A stretch of 64,000 bases of DNA from Echinicola soli (GCF_006575665.1 NZ_CP041253.1:5273501-5337500), one strand, 5' to 3'. Shown: positions 16,165-24,778, numbered from the stretch's first letter. Translations and numbers: made by a program. The notes: generated by a model from the sequence alone, not told the origin.

Positions 16165-18222
16165 TCAGTAACCCCTGTTTTGCATCATTTCGAAATGGTC
16201 ATCGATCACCACCTGGGGAATGGGCAGGTAGGTGTTTTTATTGGCATTAAATCCACTGTGGTACAGGTATTCATACTCCTTTTCCCATCTGCGGATGGCC
16301 GTAAACGTGCTTCCTTCCCGGGCAAGCTCCTGGAACCATTGCTCCTCAAAGACCTTTCGCAGTCCCTCTGTTTCAATAACGGGAGACTGACCGGACCTGT
16401 CTCGGAGCAAGTTGATAATATCCATGGCTTCCAGGGCGTCCTGGCGGGCAAGTCTGCTTTCGGCAAGCATCAGGTGTATCTCTGTCAACCTAATGGGCGC
16501 CCAATACTCCCTGCCAAAAAAGTAATCCTGCACATAGGAGTGGTTATAGTTGCGTGCACTCCAAATATTCTCTCTGCTGACTGGATTAAAAAGGGCCAAA
16601 CCCTGTTCAAGTTGAAACTGTTCACTGCCCAAAATCTCCCTGCACAGGTCGGTGGTTTTCCGGGAGTCCCCTTGTTCCATGCTTATCCGGGCAAGGAGGG
16701 TTTTTGCGCCATAACGTGTCATCAGCCCATATCCTTCCATTTGCCGTGGCAGTAACTCTGCCAATTCCCCAAGTTCCTCAACCAGGTAATCAAACATGTC
16801 TTCTTTGGGGACCTGATTGGCATACTGCCCTTTTTCCAACATGGGGACATTTCCAAAATATTGGCTTAGCTGCAAATAGACATAGGCTCTCCAGGCCCTG
16901 GCCTGGAGGGCTTCCTCAGCTGCTCCGGCCCCGGCATAGGCAATGGTAAAGTCCAGTAAGGTAATGGAATCATAGGCACGTTTCCACACCTGGGCTATGG
17001 CCGGATCCTGGGGACCAAAACGAAATCCCAAAATGGAATGGAAAATGGACGGCAGGCCATCGTTGGTTGCCTGGTTCACCATCAGCCCATCGATGATGGC
17101 CAGGTCTTTCCAGAACAGTTCAAGGGAGACTTCGCCCAGCATTGCCTGGGCCTCTTCTTTGTCCAGTTCCAAACGGGGGTTGCCATCAGGGTAGCCGATA
17201 TAGATCTTGGCATCCCAATTATGGCCATTATAATAGCCGAAATATTGTCCGGGCATGGAAATCCGGTCCTGATCATCTATAGTACCGTCCTGGTTCTGGT
17301 CTTTCCAGCGAATCCCTCCCAGTTCCATGGATTTTTGGCTGGGATACCTTTGGATCTGGTCCAGGTTACTGAATATTCCTGCGGCCTCCAGGCCCGTAAT
17401 CCTTTCCCATTCCGGCCGTGAAACCGGGTCGAAGATATTGGATTTTTCCCCATGGACCACTTCCACATAGTGGTAGCGGTTTTCAAGTCCCCTGATGGTA
17501 CAGTGTCCTTCCTGGTTGGTATAGGATTTCAGGATGTACTCACCGTTAAAATAATCGGATTTGGACCGGTAAACACGCACTTCGGCACCGGAAACGGGCA
17601 ACCCATCCAAGTTGATCGGGCTCCATTCGGTAGCATCCATTACGGTAATGTTCATGACCGTTTCCCTGATAGGCAAGTTGATATCAAAATCGGTCAGTGG
17701 AGAGGGAAGCAGAAAAGCCTGGCTTTTGGGGACCTTTGTGCTAAGGGGAGCGATCACCTGTACACCATTTAGGTAAACCAAATCGTCCTGACGGGAAACC
17801 CTTACCTGCTTTCCGCTCAGGGCGGTGAGCAAATGGCCGTCTTCAAGCGAGAACAGGTCCACCTCTCCAGAAATGACATGGTCTTCCACCGAAAAATCAA
17901 CGCTCACCCGTGAAGATTCTCCTGTTGCAGCCTGTCTGTCTTCTTCCGACTCGGTCTGCTGATCGATCGGAACAATCAAGGTCAGTCCATTTATGACCTG
18001 ATCATCATCCAACGATAGGGAAGAAAACGATCCGGCAAACTGCTGGATACTGTCCACTTGGGAGAGGTATCCCATCAGGTCTTCGGTGGTCTGCTTGGCC
18101 GTCCTGATGTTGTTGTCCGTGGGGGGATCTGTTTCGGTTTCCGTAGAGCAGCCTATCAATATGACCGCAAAGACCAGCATGATGAGCGGCCCTTTCAAAT
18201 AGAGGAATAAATAGTGTTTCAT
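16165..18222 (-). CDS. Lipoprotein with FAS1-like, Ig-like and RagB/SusD-like domains (fusion)
   Basis: A 685-aa lipoprotein: residues 1-25 are a signal peptide ending in the lipobox ILIGC25. Residues of roughly 45-165 resemble a degenerate fasciclin (FAS1) domain (LSGKQVRVSRQDDLVYLNGV matches its 'g..l.v...g.v.vNGa' hairpin). About 190-260 looks like a carboxypeptidase-regulatory Ig-like domain (PVSGAEVRVYRS ... YTNQEGHCTIRGL). Near 315 is an EF-hand/dockerin-like DQNQDGTIDDQDR. The rest is RagB/SusD-like, ending with APIRLTEIHLMLAESRL, INLLRDRSGQ and YLPIPQVVIDDHFEMMQN. SusD proteins bind glycans with a SusC TonB receptor, but no SusC is adjacent. The start at 18222 fits the signal peptide and has AAAGAA upstream. 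The gene is divergent from a PAS-LuxR regulator across an IS element. Confidence 0.78.
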   Translation of the reverse strand: MKHYLFLYLKGPLIMLVFAVILIGCSTETETDPPTDNNIRTAKQTTEDLMGYLSQVDSIQQFAGSFSSLSLDDDQVINGLTLIVPIDQQTESEEDRQAATGESSRVSVDFSVEDHVISGEVDLFSLEDGHLLTALSGKQVRVSRQDDLVYLNGVQVIAPLSTKVPKSQAFLLPSPLTDFDINLPIRETVMNITVMDATEWSPINLDGLPVSGAEVRVYRSKSDYFNGEYILKSYTNQEGHCTIRGLENRYHYVEVVHGEKSNIFDPVSRPEWERITGLEAAGIFSNLDQIQRYPSQKSMELGGIRWKDQNQDGTIDDQDRISMPGQYFGYYNGHNWDAKIYIGYPDGNPRLELDKEEAQAMLGEVSLELFWKDLAIIDGLMVNQATNDGLPSIFHSILGFRFGPQDPAIAQVWKRAYDSITLLDFTIAYAGAGAAEEALQARAWRAYVYLQLSQYFGNVPMLEKGQYANQVPKEDMFDYLVEELGELAELLPRQMEGYGLMTRYGAKTLLARISMEQGDSRKTTDLCREILGSEQFQLEQGLALFNPVSRENIWSARNYNHSYVQDYFFGREYWAPIRLTEIHLMLAESRLARQDALEAMDIINLLRDRSGQSPVIETEGLRKVFEEQWFQELAREGSTFTAIRRWEKEYEYLYHSGFNANKNTYLPIPQVVIDDHFEMMQNRGY

Positions 18223-18331
18223 TTCTTTGGATACTGAGTAAAAAGATAGGTGCGGTCCCATTAGGGAACCATCAACCACAAATTTCGGGGAACTCGGCTT
18301 ATAAAAAAATACCCTTTTTAGGGGATATTTA

Positions 18332-18340
18332 TCCTTATGT
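18332..18340. repeat. IS target-site duplication, left copy
   Basis: TCCTTATGT, repeated exactly at 19676-19684 on the other side of the IS element. A 9-bp duplication is in the range reported for IS4-family elements. Confidence 0.85.
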
Positions 18341-18361
18341 CAATAGCGTCCTAAATAAAAA

Positions 18362-18429
18362 ATGAGAGGTTCTATTTTTTGCCCAAAAAAGTTATTTTGG
18401 GTTTGCACCAAAAAACACGAACCTCTCAT
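18362..18429 (+). promoter_or_regulatory. Hairpin covering the transposase start codon
   Basis: ATGAGAGGTTC (18362-18372) is perfectly complementary to GAACCTCTCAT (18419-18429), and an inner pair CCCAAAA / TTTTGGG (18382-18388 with 18395-18401) extends the fold. The right arm contains the first two bases of the chosen ATG (18428) and the region just before it. An RNA begun outside the IS would fold and hide the start, as known for IS10 and IS50; an RNA begun inside the loop would not. Confidence 0.6.
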
Positions 18430-19609
18430 GTGTAATATTACATTGTTTTCACAGATTATTAAAAAGATAGACCGATCAATTTTCAAGAAATTGGTCAAGG
18501 AAAAGCAAACCGATAAGGGCTGCAAGGGATTTGACAGCTGGACGCATCTTGTCTCGATGTTGTTCTGCCATTTTGCCAAGAGCACCTCGGTAAGGGACAT
18601 TTCCAACGGACTCCGGTCTGCTACCGGGAACCTTAACCATCTTGGTATTGCCAAAGCCCCCTCCAAATCAAGTATCAGCTATCAGAACAAACGAAGGGAT
18701 TCGGACCTGTTCAGGGACCTTTACTATTCCCTACTGGGAAGTTTAGGACAGCAGGCAGCTGTCAAGAGGTCCAAACTCAGGATCAAGGTCCCCGTTTACC
18801 TGCTCGATGCCACGGTGATCAGCCTTTGTCTTTCGGTGTTTGACTGGGCTACTTTCCGTACCAAAAAGGGAGCTGTAAAGATGCACACCCTGCTGGAATA
18901 TGACGGGAAACTCCCTGTTTACGTGAACATTACCGAGGGGAGTGTCGGGGATAATAAAGGAGCTTACGACATTCCCTTGGAAAAGGGCTCGGTGATCGTC
19001 GCCGACCGGTATTACAATGACTTCCCCATGCTCAACGTCTGGGACAGCAAAGGGGTGTTCTTCGTGATCAGGCACAAGGGAAACCTTGCCTTCAGCACCG
19101 TCGAAGAACGGGAGCTGCCCGAAACAACCGCCCAACATGTGCTCAAAGACGAAGAAATCGAACTGACCAACCCACAATCCAAAACCAAGTATAAGGGAAG
19201 GCTCAGAAGAGTGGCCGTGTGGGATGAGGAAAACCGGCAGACCATTGAACTGATCACCAACAACTTTGCCTGGGCGGCCCAGACCATTGGGGACCTCTAC
19301 AAATCAAGATGGGAGATTGAGGTGTTTTTTCGGGACATCAAGCAGCTATTGCATATCAAAACCTTTATCGGAACCTCTAAAAATGCAGTAATGATCCAGA
19401 TATGGACGGCTTTGATCACCATCCTGCTGATCAAAGTCATGAAGGCAACAGCTAAATTCGGCTGGCACCTGTCCAATCTGGTGGCCTTTATCCGGCTCAA
19501 TATATTCGTGAAAATCGAACTGCAAAAATGGCTTGATAGCCCATTTACGGAACCCGAAAAACCACCCCTGAAAATAGTACAGGGGGATCTGTTTGCTCAA
19601 ACTCCTTAA
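18428..19609 (+). CDS. IS4-family transposase with DUF4372 N-terminal domain
   Basis: A 393-aa DDE transposase. The N-terminal 75 residues (MCNITLFSQIIKKIDRSIF ... FDSWTHLVSMLFCHFAKSTSVRDI) match the DUF4372 domain of IS4-family transposases. DDE residues are visible in YLLDATVISLCLSVFDW (first Asp), VIVADRYYNDF (second Asp) and the Y-x2-R-x3-E-x6-K signature in YKSRWEIEVFFRDIKQLLHIK. There is no frameshift or internal stop, so it is probably active. I use the ATG at 18428; an in-frame ATG at 18362 would start inside the hairpin arm and adds 22 non-conserved residues. Confidence 0.92.
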   Translation: MCNITLFSQIIKKIDRSIFKKLVKEKQTDKGCKGFDSWTHLVSMLFCHFAKSTSVRDISNGLRSATGNLNHLGIAKAPSKSSISYQNKRRDSDLFRDLYYSLLGSLGQQAAVKRSKLRIKVPVYLLDATVISLCLSVFDWATFRTKKGAVKMHTLLEYDGKLPVYVNITEGSVGDNKGAYDIPLEKGSVIVADRYYNDFPMLNVWDSKGVFFVIRHKGNLAFSTVEERELPETTAQHVLKDEEIELTNPQSKTKYKGRLRRVAVWDEENRQTIELITNNFAWAAQTIGDLYKSRWEIEVFFRDIKQLLHIKTFIGTSKNAVMIQIWTALITILLIKVMKATAKFGWHLSNLVAFIRLNIFVKIELQKWLDSPFTEPEKPPLKIVQGDLFAQTP

Positions 19610-19675
19610 TATGTCCCCAATTTGCTTTCAAATACAGACTAAAGGGTAAATCAAAAATTATTTAGGACAGCATTG

Positions 19676-19684
19676 TCCTTATGT
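19676..19684. repeat. IS target-site duplication, right copy
   Basis: TCCTTATGT, identical to 18332-18340. It lies 63 bp upstream of the PAS-LuxR start codon. Confidence 0.85.
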
Positions 19685-19746
19685 TATTTGAGGAACAGTC
19701 CAAAATCCTTATTTTGTTCGACAAATTTGTGTATCAACAGATAATA

Positions 19747-20511
19747 ATGGAAAAACTAATTCTTGATGAGGCCAGGCAAATCTGGAGGGAAATTGCCCAG
19801 CACAAAGCCCCTGGAAAGCTGGAACTGGAGGTAGACTTATACAAAAAGCTCATCAACTTCTTTCAGGTCGGCGACTATTACTATATGGTCTTCAATCCAC
19901 CTGAAATGACCATTGAATTCACCAGTGAATCCATTGCCGATATCCTGGGTTATCCACCGGAGGATTTCACCCTGGAACTACTTACAACCATCATTCATCC
20001 GGATGACCTTCCCCATTTCATCAACTTCGAGGCTACCGTCACCCAATTCTGGGGAAAACTATCCCCTGATAAGGTCTTCAAATACAAAAGCCGCTACGAT
20101 TACCGGGTAAAAAAGGCAAACGGAAAATATATCAGGATACTACAACAGATCATCACCATCCAAAGCGATGAACAGGGAGCTGTGTTAAGGACCTTTGTGG
20201 TACATACCGATATCAGCCATTTGAAAAAGGACCATAAAATGGTCCTGTCCTTTATCGGCTTGGAGGGAGAACCCTCCTATTTGGATGTCCGGCCTATCGA
20301 AAAACTAAAACCCGCCAAAACCGTACTTACCAAAAGGGAAATGGAGGTCCTCGGATTGTTGGCACAAAACCACCGTTCCAAGACCATCGCCCAGCTGCTG
20401 TGTATCAGCAAGGAGACCGTTTCCAGCCACCGGAAAAACATGCTGAGAAAAACCGGCACCCATACCGTGCTCCAACTTGTCACCCATGCCCTTGAAAGAG
20501 GCTGGATTTAA
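19747..20511 (+). CDS. PAS domain - LuxR-type HTH transcriptional regulator
   Basis: A cytoplasmic regulator of 254 aa. Residues of about 40-160 form a PAS fold (YYYMVFNPPEMTIEFTSESIADILGYPPEDF ... IIHPDDLPHF ... KANGKYIRILQQIITIQ) with a PAC-like end (VVHTDISHLKK). The C-terminal 65 residues are a LuxR/GerE helix-turn-helix: LTKREMEVLGLLAQN, SKTIAQLLCISKETVSSHRKNMLRKTG. No membrane segment or receiver domain, so the PAS domain probably senses the signal directly. The ATG at 19747 starts the conserved part; an upstream in-frame ATG at 19681 begins in the IS target duplication and is unlikely. Divergent from the FAS1-SusD gene, which it may regulate; the IS now separates the two. Confidence 0.87.
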   Translation: MEKLILDEARQIWREIAQHKAPGKLELEVDLYKKLINFFQVGDYYYMVFNPPEMTIEFTSESIADILGYPPEDFTLELLTTIIHPDDLPHFINFEATVTQFWGKLSPDKVFKYKSRYDYRVKKANGKYIRILQQIITIQSDEQGAVLRTFVVHTDISHLKKDHKMVLSFIGLEGEPSYLDVRPIEKLKPAKTVLTKREMEVLGLLAQNHRSKTIAQLLCISKETVSSHRKNMLRKTGTHTVLQLVTHALERGWI

Positions 20512-20642
20512 CCCACAGCACATCCCTGAACTTCCCGCCCTTTGGGAAAAAAGAAAATGAACACACAGCGCTTGACTGAATAGCCTCCTCCTTCCGTTTC
20601 TTGGCTCACTGACCTTCCTTAGGAGTATTTTTCGGCAATTCC

Positions 20643-21170
20643 CTAGAAGTTCTCCATGCATAATTCCTGAAAGCTCCTCCAGAAAACGGTCTCCGGTTTT
20701 TGAAGTAAGATTAGCGGCAACTGCTCTTTGGGATGTTTCAGGGCAATGACCTCTAATTTAACATGTTGTCTGTCGGTTTCCTGACAGGCATAAAAATGAT
20801 GCAGGGAAAAGGCGAACACTCCTGCTCTTTGGCTCGAACCATCCATTCCATTGATCAGGCTCAGTTCAATTTTGGGGGGTCCACAGGCATTACTAATGGT
20901 ACGATAGCACTTGGGGATTTCCCTTAGCAAAGATTGTTTGGGCCCGACCAGGATGGTACTGAGCAATTTGAGGTCCTTTTTCTCCTCTCCAACAGGGAAA
21001 TGGCCCTTTCTATCTTTAAAACCCTGCAACAGCGCCTGGTACAACATTAATTCACTGTTGGAGCTAGATACTGACATGAATGATTTATTAGTAGGGTGAA
21101 TGACTGTTTTTTGGAATGACGGACAGGTGACACCGACATCCAGGATTATTAAACCTTTATCCATCATCAT
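20643..21170 (-). CDS. Hypothetical protein
   Basis: An open frame of 175 aa with plausible composition (LIILDVGVTCPSFQKTVIHPTNKSFM ... ILVGPKQSLLREIPKCYRTIS). I recognise no domain, signal peptide or membrane segment. AGAAGG lies nine bases upstream of the ATG at 21170, which decides the start over two ATGs and a TTG just before it. It is convergent with the PAS-LuxR gene, and the 131 bp between them hold nothing else. It could be a diverged or species-specific gene; a pseudogene or chance frame cannot be excluded. Confidence 0.5.
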   Translation of the reverse strand: MMMDKGLIILDVGVTCPSFQKTVIHPTNKSFMSVSSSNSELMLYQALLQGFKDRKGHFPVGEEKKDLKLLSTILVGPKQSLLREIPKCYRTISNACGPPKIELSLINGMDGSSQRAGVFAFSLHHFYACQETDRQHVKLEVIALKHPKEQLPLILLQKPETVFWRSFQELCMENF

Positions 21171-21409
21171 CTTCATCAACCTTCTCGACAAAGCGAGGCC
21201 AGTATCCGGGCAAGCACAAGCCTACTGGGTGCCTGATTGCCAATCCTTTGGCTAAGTCGGTGAATTCAACAATCGTGCCTAAAAAAGCCTAACGGGGGCG
21301 ATGGGTGAAACGCCCTTTACAGACCTGAAGTGGTTTTGGCAAGTTGGATGATCCAATATTATCCCAAAGCAAACTTAAGCCCTTTGGGTGAGCGGGGCTT
21401 TCCGATGGG

Positions 21410-21724
21410 CTACAACTGCGTGGTGAGGTGGTTTTGGCGGCTCACCTCGGCCACGCGCTGCAAGGAATCAAAGGAAATCAGGATTTCTACTGCTGTGGTC
21501 AGGGGAACTAGATACCGGTAGGTACTGTCCAGACCGTTTGGGACCACCTCATCGGGGCTTCCCATTACCCGAATGGTCTCCATTTTATCCGTGCCCACGT
21601 GGATATCATATGATTTGGCAACGTTCCTCCACTCCACTTGCCGCTTTAGGTGATAGCATTTCCAGGCAATGGCAAGAACAACCGCACATAGTATTCCCAG
21701 CGGTAAGGGGGCAATTTTTATCAT
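21410..21724 (-). CDS. Small membrane-anchored hypothetical protein
   Basis: A 104-aa protein. Residues 5-22 (APLPLGILCAVVLAIAWKCY) are a single N-terminal transmembrane helix or uncleaved signal. The rest is a small soluble domain with MGSPDEVVPNGLDSTYRYLVPLT, reminiscent of the 'lG.Pdev' turn of BamE/SmpA-like envelope domains, but too short to assign. The start at 21724 is the first ATG. It is unlinked to clear partners and divergent from the M1 peptidase gene. Flanking stretches (21171-21409, 21725-21977) hold no other gene I can support. Confidence 0.55.
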   Translation of the reverse strand: MIKIAPLPLGILCAVVLAIAWKCYHLKRQVEWRNVAKSYDIHVGTDKMETIRVMGSPDEVVPNGLDSTYRYLVPLTTAVEILISFDSLQRVAEVSRQNHLTTQL

Positions 21725-21954
21725 AAACAAGGTTGATTATCGTTTAAACAAAAAAACTCCAGGTGTGAGGGAATTGTTTAAAATTGTTATAAAAAATAAC
21801 TGCAGGCCAGCAATCACGGTAAAACTTTCCCTATAACCTGTTCTTGGCTGCCTCTGGCAGCATTTCTTTTCCCCCATTCTTTCTCACGCCCGGTTTTTAT
21901 CCAGATACTGCCCAAGCTTTGATAAGTGGTTTAGGTGTTTTTTAGTTTTTCTTT

Positions 21955-21962
21955 TACTTTTG
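21955..21962 (+). promoter_or_regulatory. Candidate -7 element of the M1 peptidase gene
   Basis: TACTTTTG matches the Bacteroidota -7 consensus TAnnTTTG exactly, 15 bp before the start codon. The -33 box is poor (TTTA about 21 bp upstream). Confidence 0.45.
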
Positions 21963-21977
21963 AGAAAATTTATAACT

Positions 21978-23834
21978 ATGAGATTAATACGTTCAACCGC
22001 TTTATTGGCTTTCGGTTTATGCTGTACGATAGGCCTGAAAGCCCAGACTACCCGCTGGCAGCAGGCCGTAAACTATGAAATGGACGTCGAAATGGACGTC
22101 GACAAGCACCAGTATGAAGGCCGCCAAACCCTTGAATACACCAACAATTCACCGGACACCCTCACCCGGGTCTTTTACCACCTATATTTCAATGCCTTCC
22201 AGCCCAATTCCATGATGGACGTGCGGTCACGGACCATTGCAGATCCGGACAGACGGGTACAGGACAGGATTGCAAACCTCAGCCCTGAGGAGATCGGCTA
22301 CCTTAAAGTCAACCGACTCAAGATGAATGGCAAAAAAGTGGACTATGAGCATGTAGGCACCATATTGGAAGTATCATTGGAAGAGCCTATCCTGCCGAAC
22401 AGCACGGTAGAATTCTCCATGGACTTCGAAGGACAGGTACCATTGCAGATCAGGCGTTCAGGCCGTGACAGCAAGGAGGGCGTACGCTATTCCATGTCCC
22501 AGTGGTATCCCAAAATGGCCAATTATGACGACCAAGGCTGGCATGCCAACCCCTATGTGGGCAGGGAATTTTATGGCATTTGGGGTGATTTTGACGTAAA
22601 GATCACCATCGATAAAGCCTACATCCTTGGAGGCACCGGCTACCTGCAAAATCCCGAAGAAATCGGTTATGGCTATCAAGAAGAAGGCCAGAAGGTGAAA
22701 AGACCAAGGGGCAAAAAACTCACTTGGCACTTCAAAGCACCTCAGGTGCATGATTTCATGTGGGCCGGCGATCCGAAATACACCCACGACAAAATCCAAA
22801 TGGACAATGGCATCACCATCCACCACTTGTACATCAAAAACAGCAAAACGGCCGGTAACTGGGAGAAGCTCAAGGAGTATTCCCCAAAATCCATGGCCTT
22901 TTTGAGCGAACATTTTGGTGAGTACCCCTATAAGCAATATTCTATCATCCAGGGCGGTGATGGCGGCATGGAGTATCCCATGGCCACCCTCATTACCGGA
23001 GAGCGTTCCCTGCCTAGCCTGGTCGGAGTAACCGTCCACGAAATGGCCCACAGTTGGTTCCAAGGGGTATTGGCCAGCAATGAAGCCCTTTATCCATGGA
23101 TGGACGAAGGCTTTACCACCTATGCCACCAACCTTACCATGGCCAATATCTTCTCCGAAGAGCCTTCTGATTTCCCACAACGGGGCGCCTATGCGGGCTA
23201 TGAAAGATTGGCAAAATCCGGTAAAGAGGAGCCGATGACTACCCACTCTGACCATTACCACACCAACTATGCCTACGGTTCTGCAGCCTATTCCAAAGGT
23301 GCGGTCTTTATCGCCCAGTTGGGTTATATCATTGGGGAAGAAAACAGGGACCGGGCCATGCTGAACTACTTCAACCACTGGAAGTTCAAGCATCCCAAGA
23401 CCAATGATATCATCCGTGAAATGGAAAGACAAAGTGGCCTTGAACTTGATTGGTACAAGGAATACTGGGTAAACAGCACCAAATCCATTGATTATGCCGT
23501 AAAATCCGTAGAAGCTGCGGGTGACGGTACCAAGATCACCTTGCAGCGTGACGGTCTGATGCCCATGCCTGTCGACCTGGTGATCACCTATCAGGACGGC
23601 AGCCAGGAAATGGTTTACCTTCCCCTGGTCATCCAGCGGGGAAGCAAACCTGAAGAAGCAGGCATGCCTAAACGTATCCTGACCCAACGCTGGCCATGGA
23701 CAAACATCACCAAAGAAATCACGATCGAAAAGCCATTTTCCAGTATCAAAAAAGTGGAAATCGATCCAAGCCTGAGAATGGCCGATATTGATCGGGAAAA
23801 CAATACGTTCTCCACCGAAACCAAAGAGGAATAA
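21978..23834 (+). CDS. M1-family metallopeptidase (aminopeptidase), secreted
   Basis: A 618-aa zinc metalloprotease of the gluzincin M1 family. A signal peptide, MRLIRSTALLAFGLCCTIGLKAQ, is cleaved about residue 23. The zinc site is complete: VHEMAHSWF (HExxH) with the third ligand Glu 18 residues later in WMDEGFTTYA. The substrate-binding GGMEYP motif (M1 GxMEN variant) precedes it, and the catalytic Tyr is likely in YGSAAYSKGAVFI. It is expected to trim N-terminal residues from peptides in the periplasm or at the outer membrane. I use the ATG at 21978; an upstream TTG would add six residues before the signal peptide. Monocistronic, with its own terminator. Confidence 0.93.
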   Translation: MRLIRSTALLAFGLCCTIGLKAQTTRWQQAVNYEMDVEMDVDKHQYEGRQTLEYTNNSPDTLTRVFYHLYFNAFQPNSMMDVRSRTIADPDRRVQDRIANLSPEEIGYLKVNRLKMNGKKVDYEHVGTILEVSLEEPILPNSTVEFSMDFEGQVPLQIRRSGRDSKEGVRYSMSQWYPKMANYDDQGWHANPYVGREFYGIWGDFDVKITIDKAYILGGTGYLQNPEEIGYGYQEEGQKVKRPRGKKLTWHFKAPQVHDFMWAGDPKYTHDKIQMDNGITIHHLYIKNSKTAGNWEKLKEYSPKSMAFLSEHFGEYPYKQYSIIQGGDGGMEYPMATLITGERSLPSLVGVTVHEMAHSWFQGVLASNEALYPWMDEGFTTYATNLTMANIFSEEPSDFPQRGAYAGYERLAKSGKEEPMTTHSDHYHTNYAYGSAAYSKGAVFIAQLGYIIGEENRDRAMLNYFNHWKFKHPKTNDIIREMERQSGLELDWYKEYWVNSTKSIDYAVKSVEAAGDGTKITLQRDGLMPMPVDLVITYQDGSQEMVYLPLVIQRGSKPEEAGMPKRILTQRWPWTNITKEITIEKPFSSIKKVEIDPSLRMADIDRENNTFSTETKEE

Positions 23835-23849
23835 TCACGACCGATTACA

Positions 23850-23878
23850 AAAGGCAAGCAGAAATGCTTGCCTTTTTT
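23850..23878 (+). terminator. Rho-independent terminator of the M1 peptidase gene
   Basis: AAGGCAAGCA-GAAA-TGCTTGCCTT followed by TTTT: a perfect 10-bp stem with a GAAA tetraloop, 17 bp after the stop codon. Confidence 0.92.
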
Positions 23879-24705
23879 CATTTCCATCCGCAGTTGTCAT
23901 CCATCCATTTTATCCGCCTTGATCTGGAAACCGAACTGGTCCAACCATGAAATCCATTTATTTGCATTGAAGGTCGCTCTCGCAAGTTCAAAAAGTTGGA
24001 AGATTGATCCATTTTAAACCCAAAATATCCCTTAACCTATCTACGCCGCGGCGCACAAGTGTTGCGGCCTGAAACTGGGTCAAGTGAAAAAGTTGGGGAG
24101 GGGGTTAGACTTGATTCCGATAGCACGCAGATGGCGCTTGTTAATAAGATTTTTGCTGATTTTTTTTTATACTTGAGCACGCATTCCTATTGCTAAATTA
24201 GATTCTATATGATTTACTATTATGGGTAAACTGAGCGCTAGCGGGCTATGGAGATCGAAGCATCGCGTGGACGGATGAATTTGGGTGCCCATGCTCCTGA
24301 TGCAGTCGATAATCATATGTTTTCCTTGCCCATGGTCAGTACCTACGGCACTGTTAGGATGCTGTATCCAATTTCTGTTAACAAGCTAATGCTCCTAACG
24401 GAGCATCCCTGCGGACACTTCTGTCGGGTAAAATAGTGAGAAGGGAGTCCTGGCCAATGCCACTAGGCATTTAAGCCTGGTAAAATCAGGTTGCCTCCAG
24501 GGGGCTTTGTGCCGTAGGAACAAAACTATTCCCCTGATCTATCCGCACAAGTGGGACAGTCCTGTGAATAATTTACCCACAGTATTCCATATAGAACCAA
24601 AAATTAAAGAGAAATATGCCTACCATAGCCACCTAGAAATCTCTCATCCCACAGAAAAATTGCTTGGTCCCTGAAACTGCTTCAACATTAGCCGCTGGTA
24701 AAATA
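23879..24705. other. 827-bp intergenic region with repeat fragments
   Basis: No supportable gene. It contains a partial inverted copy of the MITE-like element (24012-24070), a 7-bp stem ATGCTCC-TAAC-GGAGCAT (24389-24406), and GTGCCGTAGGAAC (about 24509-24521). The last two resemble dispersed 'GTGCCGTAGGNAC / GGAGCRTCCC' repeats that I associate with Bacteroidota intergenic DNA (recollection only). A 62-codon frame at 24248 lacks any family resemblance. The region reads as a graveyard of small repeats between the M1 and efflux genes. Confidence 0.45.
24012..24070. repeat. Partial MITE-like element, inverted orientation
   Basis: TTTTAAACCCAAAATATCCC followed by TTAACCTATCTACGCCGCGG and TGTTGCGGCCTGAAA matches, in order, the reverse complement of the right end of copy B (55054-55112). 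Only about 60 bp of the right end is present; the left half is missing. Confidence 0.7.
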
Positions 24706-24736
24706 AAAACCTCCGGGACATTGCCCCGGAGGTTTT
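24706..24736 (-). terminator. Terminator of the RND efflux operon
   Basis: AAACCTCCGGG ... CCCGGAGGTTT is an 11-bp stem with a short loop. On the minus strand it is followed by TTATTTT, and it lies 43-73 bp beyond the stop of the RND pump gene. Confidence 0.85.
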
Positions 24737-24778
24737 AACACTTAAAAAACCACCAACCTTTAAATAAATCTATACAAA

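Larger units (their letters stand above)
18341..19675 (+). mobile_element. IS4-family insertion sequence, complete, 1335 bp
   Basis: Left end CAATAGCGTCCTAAATAA and reverse-complemented right end CAATGCTGTCCTAAATAA form imperfect terminal inverted repeats of 18 bp (15 identical). They are bounded by a perfect 9-bp direct repeat TCCTTATGT. The element holds one full-length transposase gene. It lies in the divergent promoter region of the FAS1-SusD and PAS-LuxR genes. Intact ends, duplication and reading frame suggest a recent insertion. Confidence 0.9.

Noticed and set aside
22458..23687. Long open frame (409 codons) on the minus strand inside the M1 peptidase gene
   Set aside because: It is fully antisense to a gene with signal peptide, HExxH zinc site and terminator. 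The translated frame has no recognisable motif and an odd His/Gly/Val-rich composition typical of antisense shadows in moderately GC-rich DNA.
24248..24436. 62-codon frame in the intergenic region after the M1 peptidase
   Set aside because: Lies among repeat fragments and includes the palindromic ATGCTCC stem; no family resemblance and no start context.
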